Source: an uncultured Bacillota bacterium (GTDB lineage Bacteria > Bacillota > Clostridia > Oscillospirales > Oscillospiraceae). Taken from it: a stretch of DNA of 37,848 nucleotides. The position numbers and the translations under genes are program-made. The notes below the pieces were generated by a model. The model was not told where the DNA came from and ran no database searches. It saw only the letters and a list, made by a program, of their open reading frames with translations. Where the stretch lies: contig CAMWBA010000010.1 in the NCBI GenBank assembly GCA_947172355.1, forward strand, positions 1-37,848, in the 5' to 3' direction. The first letter of the stretch is position 1; every line of letters starts with the position of its first letter. Below are positions 24,753-30,594 of this stretch, piece by piece.

Positions 24753-24758
24753 ATTATA
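24753..24758 (-). promoter_or_regulatory. Leftward TATAAT (possible promoter P3)
   Basis: A perfect TATAAT on the minus strand (24758-24753), preceded by TG directly before the -10. No convincing -35 at 17 bp (ACGAAA). Weak or activator-dependent at best. Confidence 0.35.
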
Positions 24759-24814
24759 CAGAATTTATCTTGCGTTTTCGTGGACTGCAATTTTTGTAAA
24801 ATTTTATCTATTAT
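24758..24814 (+). repeat. Two extra recombination-core-like sequences
   Basis: CAGAA-TTTATC-TTGCGTT (24759-24776) repeats the core TTTATC and the CAGAA arm of the right repeat. AAAAT-TTTATC-TATTATA (24798-24814) repeats the core only. They have the same orientation as the left site and may be secondary sites or relics; the second may be chance in AT-rich DNA. Confidence 0.4.
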
Positions 24815-24839
24815 AGCACATTCAACCTGATAATTACAA
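24810..24839 (-). promoter_or_regulatory. Leftward promoter P2 with extended -10
   Basis: On the minus strand TTGTAA (24839-24834), an 18-bp spacer ending in TGC, and a perfect TATAAT (24815-24810): an extended -10 promoter. Predicted to be the strongest in the segment. Confidence 0.7.
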
Positions 24840-24910
24840 GGGCAATGTCGGATAGAATGCATGAAAATTTTAGGCCGTAAAACGAATTTCTTTTTCGGCC
24901 CTATGTTTTT

Positions 24911-24941
24911 GCGCTTGTCAGAGGCTGACAGGCGCTTTTTT
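24911..24941 (+). terminator. Rightward terminator inside the invertible segment
   Basis: GCGCTTGTCA (24911-24920), a 5-base loop, TGACAGGCGC (24926-24935; one T-G wobble), then six T's. It stops transcripts moving right. In the inverted state it would face left and lie beside the recombinase instead. Confidence 0.8.
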
Positions 24942-24980
24942 CGCACGTTTTTCAACTATGTAGCTTTCGTTCCCTTTTAA

Positions 24981-25005
24981 AATGGCAACAAAAGATAAAT
25001 TCTGT
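24981..25005 (-). repeat. Right inverted repeat / recombination site
   Basis: Inverse of 24664-24688 with a single difference. Read on the minus strand: arm CACAGAA, core TTTATC (24999-24994), arm TTTTGTT, then GCCATT. It ends 34 bp before the AP2 gene start. Confidence 0.85.
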
Positions 25006-25039
25006 GATGTGAGTAAAGTTAAGAAGGGAGGATACAGCT

Positions 25040-25525
25040 GTGGGAGGACATTCCAGAAAAAAGCTGGATCTATTGGGGCAGCAGTTTGGAAAATTGACGG
25101 TTTTGGGTCCGGCGGAGAATGTAGGCGGCCGGACGGTCTGGCTCTGCCAGTGCAGCTGCGGACGGCAGATTGAAATTAAGACCTGCCACCTGCGGGCAGG
25201 ACATGCCCACAGCTGCGGCTGCCTGGAGTCCAGGGATCCTCAGAGCGCCCTGGGGCTGACCTACATTGACGGAACCTGCGTGGAGATGCTGCGGGCCAGG
25301 ACAATCCGGAGTAATAATACCAGCGGCGTGCCTGGTGTGGACTGGATGACCCGGAGGGGACGCTGGCGGGCATCCATTTGTTTTAAAGGAAAACGGTATT
25401 ATCTGGGCAGCTACGGACAGTTTGCGGATGCGGTTTGTGCCCGGAGGCGGGCAGAGGAGAAACTGCACGATAAGTTTCTATATGAATTTGATCAGGCGGC
25501 CGCGGAACGGCAGGAGGACAGCTGA
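25040..25525 (+). CDS. AP2-domain DNA-binding protein
   Basis: A 161-residue protein. Residues about 8-72 form a Cys-rich module: GQQFGKLTVLG, then a C-x-C-x-CG cluster at WLCQCSCGRQ and SCGC at HSCGCL, probably zinc-binding. Residues about 92-145 are an AP2/ERF-like fold (SNNTSGVPGVDW, GRWRASICFKGKRYYLGSY, then a helix DAVCARRRAEE). In bacteria and phages such proteins are often linked to homing endonucleases, but no HNH motif is visible. GTG 25040 follows GGGAGG. It is the first gene right of the invertible segment and the first that inversion would switch on. It may be a regulator or may assist the recombinase. Confidence 0.8.
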   Translation: MGGHSRKKLDLLGQQFGKLTVLGPAENVGGRTVWLCQCSCGRQIEIKTCHLRAGHAHSCGCLESRDPQSALGLTYIDGTCVEMLRARTIRSNNTSGVPGVDWMTRRGRWRASICFKGKRYYLGSYGQFADAVCARRRAEEKLHDKFLYEFDQAAAERQEDS

Positions 25526-25659
25526 CGCGGCAAAAGGAAGATGGGTATCTGCGCAATGATGCCTGTTTGGCGCGTAAAGCGGAGGGGTCGAATGAAAGCG
25601 AGCGCGGCAAGGAGAAAGGCTGCCGGGGAGGGCCTTGTGTGTGAGGGAGCCCCGGGGAT

Positions 25660-26943
25660 ATGAGATTGGAGGACTTGGAATTGGAATGCACCCTGTATGT
25701 TAAAACCCTGGGTGGATTTTCTCTTCGGTATTCCCATTCGGTCAGTCCTGAGACAGAGTTTTCAGAGCGGGATGGGGGATCTTGGCGCCAACAGGCGTTC
25801 TTGCAATATTTGTGTGTTAACCATCAAAGGTATGTTCCCCAGGAGGAGATGATTGATATCCTCTGGGATGATGGAGAGGTCAGCAACCCGGCGAACACCC
25901 TGAAGACACTGCTTTACCGCACCAGGCTGACCCTGGAGCGGCTGGGCTTTGAAAATGGAAAAAAGACCCTGCTCTGTCGCCACGGAGGCTACACTTGGGA
26001 CCCGGAACTGAACATTCAGCTGGATGTGGAGGAATTTGACACGCTGCGTGCCAAGTTTAACGCCGCGCCCAACACCGAAGAGGGATTAGCGTGCGCCAAA
26101 CAGGCGCTGGCGCTGTATGAAGGGGATTTTCTCCCCCAGGCGGCGGCCAGTATTTGGGCACTTTCACCCCGTACTTATTATCACTCAAATTATCTGCGCC
26201 TGTGCTGCGGCGCCGCCAGCGCTCTGTGGGAGCTGGAGCGGCTGCCGGAGGCGGTTGAGCTTTGCCAACTGGCCACAGCGCAGGATCCCTATGACGAAAA
26301 CTGCCAGATGCTGATGATGCGTCTGCTCCATGCCTCCGGGGCAAAGCAGGCGGTGGCGCAGTATTATAACGACGTGTCCGCCCTGCTGATGAGCCAGCTG
26401 GGGGTCTCCCCTTCGCCGGAGATGACCGCCCTGTACCACGAGCTCAATGCGCCGGAACAGGCCCAGGAGCTGGACCTGCGCACCATTCGAGCCATCGTTC
26501 TGGGGGAGGACAGCAAAGGCAATGGCGCGTTTTTCTGCGAGTACTATGTGTTTCAGAATATCTGCCGCCTGCTGACCCGGACCACCGCCCGCAGCGGACA
26601 GATTGTACAGCTGGGCGTGATTACGGTGTTTCCCCGCCGGGGCGACCGGCTCACCATGGCCCAGCGTACCGCCGCCATGAACGATTTGAAAGGGGGCATT
26701 TTGGACAACCTGCGCTCGGGGGATATCTTTACCCAGTTCAGCCTGACCCAATATCTGCTGCTGCTCCCTACCGCCAGCCACGAAAACGGCTCCATGGCCG
26801 TCAACCGGGTGCTGGAGGCATTTTCCAAGTGTAAGAGCAGCGTGGCTGCGGTTCCGCGGTTCAGCCTGCTGCCCGCCCTGTCGGCAGAGCGCCGCCTGCC
26901 CGCTGCTGTGGGTTTTCGTCCCATGGAGACATGGAAGCGGTAA
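25660..26943 (+). CDS. SARP/BTAD-type transcriptional activator
   Basis: A 427-residue regulator. Residues about 10-100 form an OmpR-like winged helix (VKTLGGFSLRY, QAFLQYLCVNHQRYVPQEEM, TLKTLLYRTRLTLERLG, GGYTWDP). Residues about 115-265 are the bacterial transcriptional activator domain, TPR-like and helical, with LDVEEFDTLRAKF, ALALYEGDFLP and AVELCQLATAQDPYDE. Residues about 280-410 resemble a degenerate nucleotidyl-cyclase/GGDEF-like fold (GVITVF, LRSGDIFTQFSLTQYLLLLP) without the catalytic GGDEF motif. ATG 25660 has a modest GGGG ribosome-binding site. Genes with SARP-type direct repeats at 27002 and 28171 lie directly downstream, so it probably activates the surface-protein genes. Confidence 0.85.
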   Translation: MRLEDLELECTLYVKTLGGFSLRYSHSVSPETEFSERDGGSWRQQAFLQYLCVNHQRYVPQEEMIDILWDDGEVSNPANTLKTLLYRTRLTLERLGFENGKKTLLCRHGGYTWDPELNIQLDVEEFDTLRAKFNAAPNTEEGLACAKQALALYEGDFLPQAAASIWALSPRTYYHSNYLRLCCGAASALWELERLPEAVELCQLATAQDPYDENCQMLMMRLLHASGAKQAVAQYYNDVSALLMSQLGVSPSPEMTALYHELNAPEQAQELDLRTIRAIVLGEDSKGNGAFFCEYYVFQNICRLLTRTTARSGQIVQLGVITVFPRRGDRLTMAQRTAAMNDLKGGILDNLRSGDIFTQFSLTQYLLLLPTASHENGSMAVNRVLEAFSKCKSSVAAVPRFSLLPALSAERRLPAAVGFRPMETWKR

Positions 26944-27001
26944 CAGAAGGACCGGTTTTCGGAAAGATTGTGCAAAATGCCAGTGGCTGCCTTTGACCAG
27001 A

Positions 27002-27034
27002 TGTAACCTAATTGAAACTTTCTGAGGGTATGCT
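27002..27034 (+). promoter_or_regulatory. SARP-type promoter element 1
   Basis: Direct repeats TGTAACCT (27002-27009) and TGAAACTT (27013-27020) have an 11-bp period and are followed by a -10-like TATGCT (27029-27034). SARP activators bind heptad repeats with this period just upstream of a -10. The same element recurs at 28171-28203 with identical spacing. It would drive the genes at 27102 and 27530. Confidence 0.65.
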
Positions 27035-27101
27035 GGCAATCAATAACAGCGGCGGAACCGAATGATGGAGCGCCGCAGAGGGCGGAAAGGAGGAAACCGG
27101 C

Positions 27102-27533
27102 GTGAGAGCTCCGGGATTTGCACCTCTAGACCAGAACGCTGTAATTGTGCGCATTACTTCTTATCAAAACAAAAGCCCCAGAGGAACGCTGGCCAGCCCC
27201 AAGCTGGAAAAGCCGGTTCCCTTTGCCAGCTTGACCCAGCTGCTGCTGTATATGGAAGCGCTGATGGACCAGAGCAACTCGCCCCAGCGGGGGGAGGAAC
27301 GCCGGGCTTTTTCCGGCCCCCAGGCGGAGCTGCTCCAGGCCGGCATTCTGGACGAGGAGACCCGCCGGGAGTTGGCTACCTTTCAGCTGCGGGTGCTCTT
27401 CCGGCAAAACGCCAGCTGGCAGGGCAGCCTGATCTGGGTGGACCAGAGGATGGACGCCCAGTTCCGCAGCGTACTGGAGCTGGTGCGCCTGATGGACAGC
27501 GCGTTAACGATGAAAGAGGAGTGCACGGTATGA
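27102..27533 (+). CDS. Unknown small protein ahead of the signal peptidase
   Basis: I do not recognise this 143-residue protein. It has no signal peptide or membrane segment. Visible are an N-terminal strand-like stretch (NAVIVRITSYQNKSPRGTL), a helix around SLTQLLLYMEALMD, and an amphipathic C-terminal half rich in Arg, Gln and Leu. GTG 27102 follows AAAGGAGG at good spacing, and the stop overlaps the signal peptidase start by 4 bp (ATGA), so it is surely translated and coupled. It probably serves the surface-fibre operon as a cytoplasmic regulator or chaperone; this is inferred from position only. Confidence 0.75.
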   Translation: MRAPGFAPLDQNAVIVRITSYQNKSPRGTLASPKLEKPVPFASLTQLLLYMEALMDQSNSPQRGEERRAFSGPQAELLQAGILDEETRRELATFQLRVLFRQNASWQGSLIWVDQRMDAQFRSVLELVRLMDSALTMKEECTV

Positions 27534-28063
27534 ACCCTACCTTGAAAAAAATATGGAACCTGGCCGTCTGGATTCTGGTGGCCGCCGTGGTGGCTCTGGC
27601 CATTCTGCTGGCCGGCGTGCGGGTGGTGGGAATCACCCCGTATGCGGTGCTCAGCGGCAGTATGGAGCCGGTGTACCCGGTGGGTTCCATGATTTATGTG
27701 AAAGCCGCCCAGCCGGAGGACGTCTCGGTGGGCGACCCCATCACCTTCTATCTGGACGAGGGCCTGGTGGCCACCCACCGGGTGATTGAGGTGAACGAGG
27801 CGGAAAGGTATTTCCGGACCAAAGGCGATGCCAACAACGCCGAGGACGGCTCCCCGGTGTACTATCAGAACCTGATTGGCAAGCCTATGTTCTGTGTGCC
27901 CCAGCTGGGCAACCTGTCCTACTGGATTTCGCAGCCGCCGGGAATGTATATCGCCGGGTGCTGTACCTTGGTTCTGCTGGTGCTGATGTTCCTGCCCGAT
28001 GTGCTGGATGCCGCCGACGCCGCCGATAAAAAAGCCGCTGAGAAAAAGAACAAGAGCAAGTGA
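27530..28063 (+). CDS. sipW: SipW-type (ER-type) signal peptidase I
   Basis: A 177-residue membrane peptidase that removes signal peptides from the neighbouring TasA/camelysin-like proteins. It has membrane segments at about 12-33 and 143-162. The catalytic Ser44 lies in VLSGSMEP, and the general base is His83 in ATHRV rather than Lys, the mark of the SipW/archaeal/eukaryotic S26B type. KGDANNAED is the third conserved block. ATG 27530 follows GAGGAG and overlaps the preceding gene by 4 bp; the longer frame is unsupported. In Bacillus SipW processes TasA and TapA and is needed for biofilm fibres, matching the four candidate substrates downstream. Confidence 0.93.
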   Translation: MNPTLKKIWNLAVWILVAAVVALAILLAGVRVVGITPYAVLSGSMEPVYPVGSMIYVKAAQPEDVSVGDPITFYLDEGLVATHRVIEVNEAERYFRTKGDANNAEDGSPVYYQNLIGKPMFCVPQLGNLSYWISQPPGMYIAGCCTLVLLVLMFLPDVLDAADAADKKAAEKKNKSK

Positions 28064-28170
28064 GCGCCAGGAGAAGAACAACAGGATACCTTGTTACAAA
28101 GGATACACCCGCCTGGAGCGGGAGCAAAGGAACGAAAAAATATCTAAAAAATCCCTAGAAAACTTTCCCG

Positions 28171-28203
28171 TGTAACCTGACTGAAACTTTTTGGTGGTAA
28201 GCT
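28171..28203 (+). promoter_or_regulatory. SARP-type promoter element 2
   Basis: Direct repeats TGTAACCT (28171-28178) and TGAAACTT (28182-28189), period 11 bp, with TAAGCT (28198-28203) as -10. Sixteen of the repeat bases and the distance to the -10 are the same as in element 1. It precedes the first SipW-dependent gene, giving the fibre subunits their own activator-controlled promoter. Confidence 0.65.
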
Positions 28204-28299
28204 GGCTACAGAACGAAGGAAAACCCTAACCAAGTCTGGTATCTTTTGTGGGAGACCGCATGGATATAAATTTAAAACATTTTTTAGGAGGAGTACATT

Positions 28300-28950
28300 A
28301 TGAAGCATTCTAAGAAGATCCTTGCCCTGGCTATGTCCATCGCCGTGGTGGCCAGCATCGCCGCCGCCGGAACCCTGGCTTACCTGACCGGTAACGGCTC
28401 CGTCACCAACACCTTTAACGTGGGAACCAAGGGACAGGTTTCCATCACCCTGGACGAAGCGAAAGTTGATGAAAACGGCAAAGCCATTGCGAATGCTGAC
28501 AGAGTGACCGAGAACGACTATGAGAACATGTTGCCCGGCCAGGTGCTGGATAAGGACCCCACCGTCCATGTTCAGGCCAATAGCGCTGCCAGCTACGTGT
28601 TTGTAGAGATTCTGAATAGCATGGCTGATGCCAGCACCTTGGACATCAATACTGATGCTTGGAAGGCGGTTGATGGTCGCGATGGTGTGTATCAGTACGT
28701 TGGCATCAAGGCTGAGAATGGTGTAGTACCTGCTACCGATGAGATCGTGAGTCTGGAAGCTGTGTTCAATACTGTGACCATTGACAAGAATCTGGATGCT
28801 GAGGGTCTGCGCGATCTGGATGGCGCTGGAATTATTGTTATTGGTTATGCTATCCAGGCTGAGAATCTGGCTACTGAGACCCAGACTGCCGTTGATGTGG
28901 CTACCAGCGAAGCAATTGCTTTCTTTGCCCAGTATGATATCGCTGCTTAA
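28300..28950 (+). CDS. SipW-dependent surface protein 1 (TasA/camelysin-like)
   Basis: A 216-residue exported protein. The signal peptide ends in the SipW-type motif AAGTLAYLT at about residues 22-30, followed directly by NGSVTNTFNVGT, the start of the mature TasA/camelysin jelly-roll family. The body alternates strands (GQVSITLDEAK, ASYVFVEILNS, GIIVIGYAIQAE), fitting a fibre subunit. It lies under its own SARP-type promoter with AGGAGGAG as ribosome-binding site and is followed by a strong hairpin, which suggests it is the most abundant subunit. From about codon 55 the codon use is more AT-rich than in the neighbours. Confidence 0.85.
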   Translation: MKHSKKILALAMSIAVVASIAAAGTLAYLTGNGSVTNTFNVGTKGQVSITLDEAKVDENGKAIANADRVTENDYENMLPGQVLDKDPTVHVQANSAASYVFVEILNSMADASTLDINTDAWKAVDGRDGVYQYVGIKAENGVVPATDEIVSLEAVFNTVTIDKNLDAEGLRDLDGAGIIVIGYAIQAENLATETQTAVDVATSEAIAFFAQYDIAA

Positions 28951-29069
28951 TCTTAGTCTTAACTTTAATGTATCAATCCCCGCACAAAACCTTAACCCCA
29001 ACCGGTAGAGCGGCGTGACTGCCGCGCAAAATCCGCGTCGGTGTTAAAGGCGGACTGTAAACAACGATT

Positions 29070-29110
29070 TTCCGCCGCACCGGTGAGTTAAGCTCGGCGG
29101 TGCGGCGGAA
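29070..29110 (+). terminator. Strong hairpin between surface genes 1 and 2
   Basis: Perfect 13-bp arms TTCCGCCGCACCG (29070-29082) and its complement (29098-29110) around a 15-base loop, with no T-run after it. Partial terminator or mRNA-stabilising structure that would make gene 1 more abundant than the later genes. Confidence 0.6.
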
Positions 29111-29150
29111 GAATAAGGAAACTTTTAACCCGGCAAAGGAGGTAATTCCC

Positions 29151-29741
29151 ATGAAAAAACGGACTGTGGCGGTGTTGTGCGCGGTGGCTGCCGTTCTTGG
29201 CGTGATCATCGGCGGCACGATGGCGTATTTGCAGCATAGCGTGGCAGTTGTGAACACCTTTACGGCTGGAACCATCGGCATCAAGCTGGCGGAGACAACG
29301 GGGGATCGTTATGTTATGGCCCCCGGTGTGGCCTTGAGCAAGGACCCCAAGGTTACCGTGGAGGAAGGCAGCGAGAGCTGCTACCTCTTTGTCAAGGTCA
29401 CCGAGAATAATTTCAAGACTTCCGGGCAGGACCCTATCGCCTGGACTCCCGCCGAGGGTTGGACCAAGGTTGTGGATGTCGATGAGACGGTCTACTACCG
29501 GGTGTTCGAGAAGGGTGACACTGTACATGAGTTCCCCTTCCTGGCGAACAATCAGGTTACCGTCAGCGAGGATCTGACCAAGACCGATATGGCCGGCTAT
29601 AAGGACAAAGAGCCGCAGCTGACCTTCACAGCCTATGCCATCCAGAAGGACTGGCTGACCGGTGAGGATGGCGGGCCGATTACCGACCCCGCTGCTATCT
29701 GGGCCTTGGCCAAGGACGCTAAGCCCACCACCAACACGTAA
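29151..29741 (+). CDS. SipW-dependent surface protein 2 (TasA/camelysin-like)
   Basis: A 196-residue exported protein. The signal peptide ends IIGGTMAYLQ, a SipW-type cleavage motif, followed by HSVAVVNTFTAGTIGIKL, the usual beginning of camelysin-like mature chains. The body has beta-strand segments and no anchor. ATG 29151 follows AAAGGAGGT; the longer frame from 29100 is an unlikely start. Likely a minor fibre subunit or assembly factor. It lies 200 bp after gene 1, behind the hairpin at 29070-29110. Confidence 0.85.
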   Translation: MKKRTVAVLCAVAAVLGVIIGGTMAYLQHSVAVVNTFTAGTIGIKLAETTGDRYVMAPGVALSKDPKVTVEEGSESCYLFVKVTENNFKTSGQDPIAWTPAEGWTKVVDVDETVYYRVFEKGDTVHEFPFLANNQVTVSEDLTKTDMAGYKDKEPQLTFTAYAIQKDWLTGEDGGPITDPAAIWALAKDAKPTTNT

Positions 29742-29763
29742 ACCAACAAGCACAGCACCCCAG

Positions 29764-29855
29764 GCGGCCTGCCCACTGGGCAGGCCGCACTCGGGCGCTT
29801 CAATCCAACATGGAGCGCCGGCGTGCGGCCTGCGCGCTGTCCGGCTGCCGGACAG
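29764..29855 (+). terminator. Two hairpins between surface genes 2 and 3
   Basis: An 11-bp perfect stem (29764-29774/29778-29788) and an 8-bp stem CTGTCCGG/CCGGACAG (29837-29844/29848-29855). Neither has a following T-run. Like the hairpin at 29070-29110 they probably tune relative mRNA levels. Confidence 0.5.
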
Positions 29856-29891
29856 AGAAACTAAACAAAGCACAGAAAGGCGGTATCCTGT

Positions 29892-30575
29892 ATGAGTTTG
29901 AGAAAAAAGATCGTCATTGCTGCCGCGGCGGTCCTGGTGCTCACACTGGGGGCCTACAGTACGCTGGCCTACTTGACGGCGGACGTCACGGCACACAATG
30001 TGATTACCTCCGGAAATGTGACCATTGAGCTGCTGGATAAAACCATTCAGCCAGGACAGTCGGCCGACAGCAAGGACCAAGTGTATCAGCTGACCAACTT
30101 CACGCTGGCGTATCAGGGCGGAATGCCAGTGATGCCCGGCACCAAGGCCAGCAAGATTGTGGCCGTGAGCAAAGACGGCCCCGACCCTGAGACCGGCGTG
30201 TGGCGGACCTCCGCCGACTGCTGGGTGCGGGTGAAGCTGGTGCAGACCTTGAAAGACGGCGATGTGGACGTCTGGGACGCGATTTATAAAGAAGGCGACA
30301 TCAGCTTTAACATCAACGAGGACGACTGGGTGTATCAGGACGGCTGGTACTACTATAAGAACATCCTGACCGACGAGGGCGCCGGCAACGACCAGACCAC
30401 CCCCCTGTTTACGGAGGTGAATTTCAGCGGTCCGGGCATCGGAAACGAGTACGTGGGCCTGACCTACGCCGTTGACGTGTACGCTCAGGCGGTGCAGAGC
30501 GCCAATAACAATCCCGCAGGCGGCGTGCTGAATGTGAACGGCTGGCCTGCCGACCCCACAGCGCCCCAGGCATAA
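29892..30575 (+). CDS. SipW-dependent surface protein 3
   Basis: A 227-residue exported protein. Its signal peptide ends YSTLAYLT, a SipW-type motif, followed by ADVTAHNVITSGNVTIELL. The mature part is rich in Trp and Tyr (DDWVYQDGWYYYK), and it closes with a strand-rich segment (GLTYAVDVYAQAVQS). This matches the subgroup often encoded beside vWA adhesins with SipW-type signals. The ribosome-binding site AAAGGCGG is weaker than those of its neighbours. It ends 19 bp before the large adhesin gene, so both are probably co-translated. Confidence 0.83.
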   Translation: MSLRKKIVIAAAAVLVLTLGAYSTLAYLTADVTAHNVITSGNVTIELLDKTIQPGQSADSKDQVYQLTNFTLAYQGGMPVMPGTKASKIVAVSKDGPDPETGVWRTSADCWVRVKLVQTLKDGDVDVWDAIYKEGDISFNINEDDWVYQDGWYYYKNILTDEGAGNDQTTPLFTEVNFSGPGIGNEYVGLTYAVDVYAQAVQSANNNPAGGVLNVNGWPADPTAPQA

Positions 30576-30594
30576 GTAGAGAGGAGGAAGCGCG

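Larger units (their letters stand above)
24664..25005. mobile_element. Invertible promoter segment
   Basis: An AT-rich segment of about 340 bp bounded by 25-bp inverted repeats (24664-24688 and 24981-25005, one mismatch). It sits directly after a complete tyrosine recombinase gene and 34 bp before the AP2 gene. It contains leftward promoters (24717-24746 and 24810-24839), a further leftward TATAAT (24753-24758) and a rightward rho-independent terminator (24911-24941), but no gene. As sequenced, the promoters point at the recombinase and the terminator blocks rightward read-through. After inversion the promoters would point at the AP2 gene with no terminator between. Structure is seen; inversion and phase variation are inferred. 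Confidence 0.8.

Noticed and set aside
24753-24758. Counting the third leftward TATAAT as a full promoter
   Set aside because: No acceptable -35 lies at 16-19 bp; it is kept only as a low-confidence element.
23812-25525. Prophage or integrative element remnant
   Set aside because: The recombinase lacks an arm-binding domain, no phage or conjugation genes are near, no tRNA target is seen, and the repeats are inverted rather than direct. An invertible switch explains it better.
28234-28246. TATCTTTTGT match to the recombination site, between SARP element 2 and fibre gene 1
   Set aside because: Only ten bases match, with no palindromic arm and no partner repeat, so chance is likely.
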